Source: Kamptonema formosum PCC 6407 (GTDB lineage Bacteria > Cyanobacteriota > Cyanobacteriia > Cyanobacteriales > Microcoleaceae). Taken from it: 64,000 bases of DNA. Where the stretch lies: the NCBI RefSeq assembly GCF_000332155.1, contig NZ_KB235898.1:965897-1029896 (forward strand), read 5' to 3'. The notes below the pieces were generated by a model. The model ran no database searches. It saw only the letters and a list, made by a program, of their open reading frames with translations, and was not told the DNA's origin. A program made the translations under genes and the position numbers. Positions 38,273 through 47,200 of this stretch are shown one piece after another; position 1 is the first letter of the stretch, and the number at the start of each line of letters is the position of its first letter.

Positions 38273-39943
38273 ATGTTAAACAAACAAGAAATGCTGACAA
38301 TCAAAACCTCCTTTGAACCCGAAAACACGAGCACATATAGTATCAAACAAAAAACAATTGAACTCTTCGATCCATCTACTATAACTGGCTCTTTAGAAGA
38401 AACGATCGAGATGCAAATTAAAGCTGTAACTCGCGAATTCTTAGCTAACAATAAAACCAACACTGATATTGATTTTCAAACGTTAACCCAAAACTTTTGC
38501 GATCCTGAAATTCCCATAGAACCAGCTAGTTTTGAAAGCTACCTCGAATATTTATCCAGCAACGTAATTAGCCATTCAATCCACACATCATCGCCGCGAT
38601 TTATCGGTCACATGACTGCCGCACTTCCCTATTTCGTGCAGCCTCTAGCTAAACTGATGACGGCGATGAATCAAAACGCAGTTAAAATAGAAACTGCTAA
38701 AGCTTTTAGTCCTTATGAACGTCAAGCTTTAGCGATGATTCATCAACTGATTTACAACTTTAGCGATCGCTTTTACGCCCAGCATATTCAAAATAGTGAG
38801 AGTACATTAGGAATTTTGCTGTCTGGAGGTACTACAGCGAATATCACGGCACTTTGGTGTGCCAGAAATAATTTTTTAGGGCCAAAAGATGACTTTCTTG
38901 GTATAGAAAAGGAAGGTTTAACAGCCGCCTTAGATTATTATGGCTACAAAGGTGCGGTAGTAATCGGTTCGGACTTAATGCACTATTCGTTTGAAAAAGC
39001 GGCCGATTTGTTGGGTATTGGTACGCGAGGTTTGATTAAAATTAAGAGCGATCGCAACAATCGGATTGACATTCCAGCGCTTCGTCAAGCCGTCGCAGAT
39101 TGCCGCCACCAAAACAAGCATATTATCGCGATCGTAGGTATTGCTGGCACTACAGACTCAGGTGGAGTCGATTCTCTTTCCGATATGGCGGAGATTGCGC
39201 GAGAAGCAAACGTTCACTTCCATGTCGATGCCGCTTGGGGTGGGCCAGTGATTTTTTCGCAACAGCATCGGCATAAACTTTTTGGGATCGAACGTGCTGA
39301 TTCGGTGACGATTGATGGACATAAACAAATGTATTTGCCAATGGGTATTGGCATGGTGTTTTTGCGCGATCCGATAATGGCACAAGCAATCGAAAAAAAT
39401 GCCAGTTATACCATGCGTAAAGGTTCTTTTGATTTAGGTAAACGCGCTTTGGAAGGTTCTCGACCGGCAATGGCATTATTCCTTCATGCTGGACTAAACT
39501 TAATTGGGGTAAAGGGATATGAATTTTTGATTGATGAAGGAATTCGCAAGACCCAATATATGGCCGATCGCATTCGCAGTCTAGCAGAATTTCAGTTATT
39601 AGCAAAACCGGAGATTAACCTTTTAATTTACCGTTATATACCGGAGTCATTGCGAGAGAGTGCGGCTAAAAATAAGTTAACTGAAAGCGAAAATCAGCTA
39701 ATCAATAGATTTAACGAACGACTTCAAAAAGCTCAGCGCCAAGCAGGTCGTAGTTTTATTTCGCGGACAACTAAAACCACGATCTGTTCTGGAAAAGAAA
39801 TTCCAATTATCGCATTGCGAGCAGTAATTGCCAATCCACTCACCACTGAAAATGACATTGATGCAGTTTTAAACGACCAGATCGAGATTGCTTTAGAGAT
39901 TTCGATGCCTAATTTTCTAGAAACTACAGAAAATGTAGCTTAG
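38273..39943 (+). CDS. PLP-dependent group II decarboxylase, PanP-like
   Basis: This 556-residue protein belongs to the glutamate/aspartate/diaminobutyrate decarboxylase family. Visible features are SGGTTANITALW (PLP phosphate region), HVDAAWGGP (PLP ring Asp), TIDGHKQMYLP with the Schiff-base Lys at 351, and the ISRTT block near the C-terminus. Length and motifs fit the PanP aspartate 1-decarboxylases that make beta-alanine in some bacteria. Three A domains in this cluster carry beta-alanine-like pockets, so local beta-alanine supply is the most economical role. Alternatives within the family are decarboxylation of glutamate, cysteine sulfinate or diaminobutyrate. It lies between the aminotransferase-NRPS and a methyltransferase gene only 3 bases downstream, with a TAGGAA site before its ATG. 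Confidence 0.85.
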   Translation: MLNKQEMLTIKTSFEPENTSTYSIKQKTIELFDPSTITGSLEETIEMQIKAVTREFLANNKTNTDIDFQTLTQNFCDPEIPIEPASFESYLEYLSSNVISHSIHTSSPRFIGHMTAALPYFVQPLAKLMTAMNQNAVKIETAKAFSPYERQALAMIHQLIYNFSDRFYAQHIQNSESTLGILLSGGTTANITALWCARNNFLGPKDDFLGIEKEGLTAALDYYGYKGAVVIGSDLMHYSFEKAADLLGIGTRGLIKIKSDRNNRIDIPALRQAVADCRHQNKHIIAIVGIAGTTDSGGVDSLSDMAEIAREANVHFHVDAAWGGPVIFSQQHRHKLFGIERADSVTIDGHKQMYLPMGIGMVFLRDPIMAQAIEKNASYTMRKGSFDLGKRALEGSRPAMALFLHAGLNLIGVKGYEFLIDEGIRKTQYMADRIRSLAEFQLLAKPEINLLIYRYIPESLRESAAKNKLTESENQLINRFNERLQKAQRQAGRSFISRTTKTTICSGKEIPIIALRAVIANPLTTENDIDAVLNDQIEIALEISMPNFLETTENVA

Positions 39944-39946
39944 TAA

Positions 39947-40756
39947 ATGTTTGAAAATTCCCGATACAACAACACTCAACTTATGTACTCAGCAAATTCA
40001 TCTTTGGCAGAAAATTCTCGCTCTCTTTATAATAATTGGGCTTTTGCTTACCCAGTAAGCAAAGAGGGAATAGAACTTTGGCTAGATTTTATGCAGGAAC
40101 ATATCTTCAAACATCTTCCAAAGGAAGCGTACCTTTTAGACATTGGCTGTGGAAAAGGAGAAATAGTAAAAAGTCTGATTGAAAAAGGTTATCAAGTAAC
40201 CGGATTGGATATCTCCGAAGAAATGTTAAATTATGCTCGCGAGAATGTACCTAATGGTCAATTTATCCGAGATGACATCCGCTTTTGTAAATTGCCATCT
40301 AACTTTGATGCAATTGTTTCATCAAATAATGTCTTCAGCTATATATTGACTCTTGAAGATTTGACAAAAGCTTTCCAAAACGTTTATTCAGCACTTGGAA
40401 AAAATGGCTGGTTTGGGTTTGATTTGAGTGAGGGAGAACGAGCTTCAGACCCTAGTAATTCAGTTGAAGATGAATTTATTGGTGAAATAGCAGATGATTA
40501 TGTTTGGCTTCAGCATTCCAGTCATTCTCCCGATGGTAAATCATGCCAAGTCAAGCACGTAACCTTCCGATTACTGAATGGAAACTGGGAACGTTCAGAT
40601 GTGAATTTTGCACAACGAGGTTATTCTCGTTCGGAAGTTGAATCTGCCCTAGAAAAGGTAGGATTTGAGAAAGTTACAATCTACGATCTAGCCAAAGACT
40701 TTCCAATCAATATCCTTAAAGACTCAAGGATAATATACGTTTTTCGTAAACCTTAG
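39947..40756 (+). CDS. SAM-dependent class I methyltransferase
   Basis: This 269-residue protein has the SAM-binding motif I LLDIGCGKGE (63-72), an acidic residue after motif I in VTGLDIS, and later methyltransferase blocks. It resembles small-molecule O-, N- or C-methyltransferases of the Methyltransf_11/25 type, not the FkbG O-methyltransferases. It starts 3 bases after the decarboxylase stop without its own clear Shine-Dalgarno, suggesting coupled translation. An ATG at 39983 is an alternative start. Plausible targets are the alpha-hydroxyl from hydroxymalonate, the beta-amine set by the aminotransferase, or a phenol; nothing in the sequence decides between them. Confidence 0.85.
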   Translation: MFENSRYNNTQLMYSANSSLAENSRSLYNNWAFAYPVSKEGIELWLDFMQEHIFKHLPKEAYLLDIGCGKGEIVKSLIEKGYQVTGLDISEEMLNYARENVPNGQFIRDDIRFCKLPSNFDAIVSSNNVFSYILTLEDLTKAFQNVYSALGKNGWFGFDLSEGERASDPSNSVEDEFIGEIADDYVWLQHSSHSPDGKSCQVKHVTFRLLNGNWERSDVNFAQRGYSRSEVESALEKVGFEKVTIYDLAKDFPINILKDSRIIYVFRKP

Positions 40757-40802
40757 CTTCAGAGCGTGTTTGCCAAGTTTACTTGGATAATGAGGAACAG
40801 TA

Positions 40803-43800
40803 ATGCCCATGAATAGTTCAAATCAATTTAATCGTTTTGATGGAAAGGATGAAATCGCAATCGTCGGTATGGCGGGGCGTTTTCCCGGTGCTAAAAACGT
40901 TGATGATTTTTGGCAAAACTTGCGCGATGGGGTAGAATCAATTTCTTTTTTCACAGATGAAGAACTGATATCTACAGGTACAGACTCAGCCTTACTCAAT
41001 GACTCTAAATATGTCAAAGCAGGCACTATACTGGAAGATATAGAACTATTTGACGCGGCATTTTTCGGCTTTACACCTAGAGAAGCTGAAATCGCAGATC
41101 CCCAACAGCGTCTTTTCTTAGAATGTGCTTGGGAAGCTTTAGAAAATGCTGGTTACGATTCGGAAAGTTATCCAGGTCAAATTGGTTTATTTGCAGGTGT
41201 AACTCTGAGCAGTTACTTATTTTATAACCTGTATTCCAATCGCAATTTAATAGAATCACTCGATCCGTTCCAAGTGTTAATTGGAAATGACAAAGACCAC
41301 CTTTGTACGCAAACTTCTTACAAATTAAACCTCAAAGGGCCGAGCATCAACGTTCAAACTACCTGTTCTACTTCATTGGTTGCCGTTCACTTAGCTTGCC
41401 AAAGTTTGCTCAATGGTGAAAGCGATATAGTGTTAGCTGGTGGTGTTTCAATTCAAGTACCACAAAAAACTGGTTATCGCTATCAAGAAGGAGGAATTAA
41501 TTCTCCTGACGGACATTGCCGAGCTTTCGATGCAAATGCTCAAGGAACTATTTTTGGCAGTGGTTTAGGTATTGTTGTCTTGAAACGATTAGAAGATGCT
41601 GTAGCGGACGGAGATTGTATTCATGCAGTTATTAAAGGTTCCGCGATTAATAATGATGGTTCTTTAAAGGTTGGTTACACAGCGCCCAGTGTAGAAGGTC
41701 AAAGGGAGGTGATTTTAGAAGCACTTGCTTTAGCTGGAGTGGAAGCTGAAACTATTAGTTATATTGAGGCGCATGGAACGGGAACTTCCTTGGGAGATCC
41801 GATCGAAATTGAAGCTCTAAACCAAGCTTTTCGTACCAACACCGATCGGAATAATTTTTGTGCGATCGGTTCGGTTAAAACGAATGTTGGGCATTTGAAT
41901 ACCGCTGCTGGAATAACAGGTTTAATCAAAACTATTCAAGCACTTAAACACAAACAAATACCTCCCAGTTTGCATTTTCAACAACCCAATCCCCAAATAG
42001 ATTTTGCCAATAGTCCCTTCTACGTTAATACTAAGTTATCGGCATGGAAAACTAACGGCAATCCGCGTCGTGCTGGAGTCAGTTCTTTTGGAATTGGCGG
42101 AACAAATGCTCATGTAATTTTAGAAGAAACTCCAGCAGTTGAAGCTTCTAGTTCCTCACGTCCTTGGCAGTTATTGCTACTGTCAGCAAAAACCAATACA
42201 GCATTAGAGACTGCAACTGCGAATTTAGCCACATATTTACAACTGCATCCCCACTCAAATATTGCTGATGTTGCCTACACATTGCAAGTCGGTCGTCGGG
42301 CTTTTGAGCATCGCCGAATGGTAGTTTTTCAAGATATTGAAGATGCCATAAATACGCTAACTAATTTAGATCCGCAACGAGTTTTCACGCACTACCAAAA
42401 GCCCTCTCACCGTCCAATCGTATTCATGTTTTCTGGACAGGGCGCACAATATGTAAATATGGGGCGAGAACTCTATGAAGTTGAGCCGACATTTCGAGAA
42501 CAAATAGATATCTGTTCGGATATTCTCAAACCTCATTTAGGTATCGATCTGCGTTCAATTCTATATCCCAGCGAAGCACAAACCGCAGCCGCTTCTCAGC
42601 AATTAGAACAAACTGCAATTACTCAACCAGCTATATTTGTTGTTGAATACGCGATCGCAAAGTTGTGGATAGAGTGGGGAGTAAATCCTGTAGCGCTAAT
42701 TGGACACAGTATAGGCGAATATGTAGCTGCTACTTTAGCAGGTGTTTTCTCCCTAGAATATGCCTTGTTTTTAGTAGCAATTAGAGGTCAATTGATGCAG
42801 GAATTGCCCTCTGGAAGTATGCTTGCCGTGCCGCTTCCAGAACAAGAAGTTCAGCCATTCTTGGGCAAAGAACTTTCTTTAGCAGCAGTTAACGCGCCAT
42901 CCTCGTGCGTCGTTTCAGGCTCGACAGAAGCGATCGAAACATTGCAAAACAAGTTAAATTCTCAAGCTATAGACTGTCGCCGCTTACATACATCTCATGC
43001 TTTCCATTCTGAGATGATGCAACCGATTTTGGAACAGTTTACACTTGCTATTAAAAAAGTGAAGCTGAATCCGCACCAAATTCCTTTTATTTCCAATGTA
43101 ACTGGCACTTGGATAACAGAAAATGAAGCCACAAATCCCAGCTATTGGAGCAAACATCTGCGCCAAACAGTGAGATTTTCTGCCGGAATTTCCGAGTTGT
43201 TGAAACAGCCGGAAGCAATATTTTTGGAAGTTGGGCCGGGACGGACTTTAAGCTCTTTAACTAAGCGGCATTTAGAACCAGATACCAAGCATCTCGTGCT
43301 AAATTCCTTACATCATCCTCAAGAAAAACAATCCGATGTTGCCTTATTATTAAACGCATTAGGTCGGCTTTGGATGGCAGGTATAAAGATAGATTGGTCG
43401 GGTTTTTATACTCATGAATCGCGTCATCGTCTCCCCCTACCTACCTATCCTTTCGAGCGCCAACGTTATTGGATTGATGCTAAATCGCCATCATTATCTG
43501 CGAGTAATAACTCAATAACATCCGATAAAAAGGATCGATGGCTAGTGTTTGTTGATGAATCTGGTGCAGGTTCCCAATTACTTAATAAATTGGAAGAAAA
43601 ATGTCAAAATGTAATTACGTTAAAGTTGGGAGAACAATTTGCTAAAGTTAGCGAAGGAATTTATACCCTTAATCCCCAAAACCAAGACGATATTGATGCT
43701 TTACTGGCAGAACTAATACCGGAGACAAAATCATCCCAGCAAACAGACTCATCCCCGCGCTATTTAAGACCAATCCTCAGCAATTCATATATTCCACCTA

Positions 43801-44084
43801 CTAACGAATTAGAACAACAAATTGCCGAAATGTGGCAAGAAGTTATCGGTATTAAACAAGTCGGTATTCACGATAATTTCTTTGAGTTAGGAGGAGATTC
43901 ACTTATCGCTACCCAATTAGTTTCGCGATTGCGATCGCACTTCCCAGTTGAACTACCACTGCGCGACCTTTTACTTCAAGCATCCACTGTCGCTAAACAA
44001 GCAGAAATGCTTGACCAACTTCTTCTAGAAAAAATTTCTGACTTATCTGACGAAGAAGTTGAAGCTTTTTTGGCTAATCCATAA
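40803..44084 (+). CDS. PKS KS-AT-ACP with a KR remnant
   Basis: This 1093-residue module has a KS with Cys188 (TTCSTS), EAHGTGTSLGD and NVGHL. Its AT has SGQGAQ, Ser636 in GHSIGE and HAFHS, predicting malonyl-CoA. The ACP Ser is 1033 (LGGDSLIATQ). Between AT and ACP, residues about 910-970 (RWLVFVDESGAG through ALLAEL) match the start of the KR structural subdomain in the two other KR-bearing PKSs of this cluster. The rest of the KR is missing and the sequence jumps to the pre-ACP segment (LSNSYIPPTNELE). The module therefore probably lost its KR by an in-frame deletion and now leaves a beta-keto group. A short basic-acidic tail ends the protein. Confidence 0.92.
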   Translation: MPMNSSNQFNRFDGKDEIAIVGMAGRFPGAKNVDDFWQNLRDGVESISFFTDEELISTGTDSALLNDSKYVKAGTILEDIELFDAAFFGFTPREAEIADPQQRLFLECAWEALENAGYDSESYPGQIGLFAGVTLSSYLFYNLYSNRNLIESLDPFQVLIGNDKDHLCTQTSYKLNLKGPSINVQTTCSTSLVAVHLACQSLLNGESDIVLAGGVSIQVPQKTGYRYQEGGINSPDGHCRAFDANAQGTIFGSGLGIVVLKRLEDAVADGDCIHAVIKGSAINNDGSLKVGYTAPSVEGQREVILEALALAGVEAETISYIEAHGTGTSLGDPIEIEALNQAFRTNTDRNNFCAIGSVKTNVGHLNTAAGITGLIKTIQALKHKQIPPSLHFQQPNPQIDFANSPFYVNTKLSAWKTNGNPRRAGVSSFGIGGTNAHVILEETPAVEASSSSRPWQLLLLSAKTNTALETATANLATYLQLHPHSNIADVAYTLQVGRRAFEHRRMVVFQDIEDAINTLTNLDPQRVFTHYQKPSHRPIVFMFSGQGAQYVNMGRELYEVEPTFREQIDICSDILKPHLGIDLRSILYPSEAQTAAASQQLEQTAITQPAIFVVEYAIAKLWIEWGVNPVALIGHSIGEYVAATLAGVFSLEYALFLVAIRGQLMQELPSGSMLAVPLPEQEVQPFLGKELSLAAVNAPSSCVVSGSTEAIETLQNKLNSQAIDCRRLHTSHAFHSEMMQPILEQFTLAIKKVKLNPHQIPFISNVTGTWITENEATNPSYWSKHLRQTVRFSAGISELLKQPEAIFLEVGPGRTLSSLTKRHLEPDTKHLVLNSLHHPQEKQSDVALLLNALGRLWMAGIKIDWSGFYTHESRHRLPLPTYPFERQRYWIDAKSPSLSASNNSITSDKKDRWLVFVDESGAGSQLLNKLEEKCQNVITLKLGEQFAKVSEGIYTLNPQNQDDIDALLAELIPETKSSQQTDSSPRYLRPILSNSYIPPTNELEQQIAEMWQEVIGIKQVGIHDNFFELGGDSLIATQLVSRLRSHFPVELPLRDLLLQASTVAKQAEMLDQLLLEKISDLSDEEVEAFLANP

Positions 44085-44257
44085 AAGTCTATACAGCCAT
44101 TCTCAGGTATATGAGGTATGAGTCGTAAATTGGTAATTGGAGTTGTAGGCGCTTACCTCATTTACTACATAAGCAGGATAAGAGGGCTAAAGCCCAACTA
44201 CGTACCTTTTTAAATACCTGCGTTCATCTATTCTTCATCTGCGCTTAAATTAAAATC
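44085..44257. other. 173-base gap with a dispersed-repeat fragment
   Basis: This is the longest gap in the window. It holds a small hairpin, GGGCT-AA-AGCCC (44184-44195), within AGAGGGCTAAAGCCCAACTACG, a sequence type that recurs between genes in filamentous cyanobacteria. A CTGCGTTCATCT motif starts at 44218; its near reverse complement occurs at 7459-7472. No open frame or convincing promoter is seen. The gap could hold a promoter for the last gene, but I cannot point to one. Confidence 0.55.
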
Positions 44258-47200
44258 ATGGAAAACCAAACGTCTAATCTATCAGCAACCAAAAAAGCCC
44301 TTCTGGAAAAATGGAAGGCAGGGAAATTGAGAAGTTATGCTATTCCCAAGCGACCAAATTGTAACCAGATACCCTTATCTTTTGCCCAGCAAAGACTCTG
44401 GTTTATCGATCGACTTTATGAGGGAAGTTCCTTTTATAATATTCCAACTGCAATTCATTTAAAGGGACTGCTTGATGTGACGGCGCTTAAGCAAAGTCTC
44501 AATGAAATTATGAAGCGTCACGAAGGTTGGCGGACGAGTTTTGTAATAGTAGATAGGCAACCCTTTCAGGCGATCGCATCTAAATTAACCTGGGAATTAC
44601 CGATCGTCAACCTCGAACATTTATCTGGTAAAAATTGGGATATTGAAGTTCAAAAAATAGCAAGCGAGGAAGCTAAAAAACCTTTTGATTTATCCCAAGC
44701 GCCTCTGGTACGGGCAACTTTGCTGCGTCTAAGCGAAACAGAACATATTTTCCTTTTGACCATGCACCACATCGTCTCCGATGGATGGTCTATCTCAGTG
44801 TTTGCAGGGGAATTGGCAACGCTGTATGCGGCGTTTTTCACAGGTCAATCTCCGTTATTACCCGAACTTCCTATCCAGTATGCAGATTTTGCAATTTGGC
44901 AGCGCGATCGCTTGCAAGGTGAATTACTCGCTACCCAACTCAATTACTGGAAACAACAACTAGGCGGTGATTTACCTGTATTGCAATTGCCTCTCGATCG
45001 TTCCAGACCTACTATTACCACATTTAATGGTGCAAAGCAATACTTTACTTTTTCCAAAAGTCTAACAGAGGCACTAAGTAAATTATGTCAGCAAGAAGAA
45101 GCCACTTTATTTATGACTTTGCTGACCGCTTTTAATACTTTACTTTACCGCTATACAGAGCAAGAAGATATCCTCATCGGTTCTTCAATTGCTAATCGTA
45201 ATCAAGCAGAATTAGAAGGAATACTTGGCTTATTTGTCAATACATTGGTAATGCGAAATGACCTCAGCGGCAACCCAAGTTTTCGCACGCTTTTGAGTCG
45301 GGTACGCGGGGTAACTCTCGACGCTTACGCACATCAGGATTTGCCTTTCGAGAAGCTAGTAGAGGAATTGCAACCCGATCGAGATTTAAGCCGAAATCCT
45401 TTGTTTCAGGTCATGTTTGTACTGCAAAATACCCCGAAGTCTGAGCGAGAGATTGCTGGGTTAACTTTGCGTAGTTTGGAGTTTGATAGTGGCACATCTC
45501 AGTTTGACATTTTCCTGTCTATTAGTGAATCTAAGGAAGGATTAACTGGATTTCTAGAGTATAGTACAGACTTATTTGATGTGGCAACAATCACAGGACT
45601 AATCGACAATTTTCAAACTTTACTGGAAAGCATCGTTGCTAATCCAGATTGCCCAATTTCTGAATTACCAATCCTAACTACCCAACAGCGAGAAAAACTA
45701 TTATTGGAGTGGAATAATACTCAAACGACTTATCCGCAAGATGCCTCTCTCCATCAATTATTTGAATGGCAAGTACAGGATTTTCCTGAGAGTTTAGCAT
45801 TGATCGATAGCTCCGAAAAAATAACCTATCGACAACTCAATCAAAAAGTCAATCAACTTGCACATTATTTACAAAAATTGGGAGTAACAACTGAAACTTT
45901 AGTAGGAATTTGTCTGGATCGATCGGTGGAAATGATAGTGGGAATTCTGGCAATACTGAAAGCTGGCGGTGCTTACATTCCTCTCGATCCAAATTATCCA
46001 GCAGATCGTCTTTCTTTCATGCTTTCTGATTCGCAAGTTTCGTTAGTTATCAGTCATTCATCATTAATCGATCGCTTTCAAAAAATACAGGTTGTCTGTC
46101 TAGATAATGACTGGGAAATTATCGATCGCGAAAGTCAAGAAAATCCTGCCATCATATCTAAAAGTGACAATCTTGCTTATGTAATCTACACTTCGGGTTC
46201 AACTGGAACTCCTAAAGGCGTTCTTGGCACTCACCGAGGTACAGTTAATGGGTTAAACTGGTTGTGGAAAACTTATCCCTTTGAAAGTGAAGAGATTTGT
46301 TGTCAGAAAACAGCTATTAGTTTTGTAGATTCAGTTTGGGAAATTTTTGCTCCCTTACTCCAAGGAATTCCCACTGTTATTATTCCCGATGCAATTGTCA
46401 AAGACACTAAACTATTCCTAGAAACGCTCGATCGCCATCACGTTACGCGAGTCATACTTGTTCCTTCCTTGCTGCGGCTAATTGTAGATACTTACGGTAA
46501 TTTAACCAAGAAATTGTCGAACTTGAAACTTTGGATAACCAGTGGAGAAGCACTAACTCTCAACTTAGCACGATCGTTCACAAAATTGCTTCCATCTGCT
46601 AAATTGATCAACCTTTATGGTTCATCTGAAGTTTCTGCAAATGCCACTTACTACGATACAAGTTTATTACCAGAAAAAGCAACTAGCGTTCCGATCGGTC
46701 GTCCTATTAATAACACTCAAGTTTACATATTAGACCGTCATTTACAACCAACTCCTGTAGGAGTCTGGGGTGAATTGTACATCGGCGGCGATGGATTAGC
46801 GAAGGGTTATTTGAATCGTCCTGAACTAACCGCAGAACGGTTTATTGATAACATCTTTGTATCGGGAACTAAGCTTTACAAAACTGGCGATCTAGGGCGT
46901 TATTTGCACGATGGTAATGTCGAATATTTAGGCCGCCGTGACGAACAAGTAAAAATCCGAGGTTTTCGAGTTGAGTTAGGAGAAATTGAAAGTGCGATAG
47001 TGCAACATCCAGATATTCGAGAATCTGTTGTCATTATTCGGGATGATACACAAGGCGATAAACAGTTGATTGCTTACATAGTAACAGATGAACCAAACTT
47101 AGTTTCACAACTGCACGGTTACTTGCTTCTTAAACTACCAGATTACATGATACCGTCTGCTTTTGTAGTGCTAGATGCGATACCGCTAACACCAAATGGT

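Noticed and set aside
39150..39605. 151-codon open frame antisense to the decarboxylase gene
   Set aside because: It lies wholly inside a well-supported gene, has no recognisable domain and shows low-complexity shadow composition.
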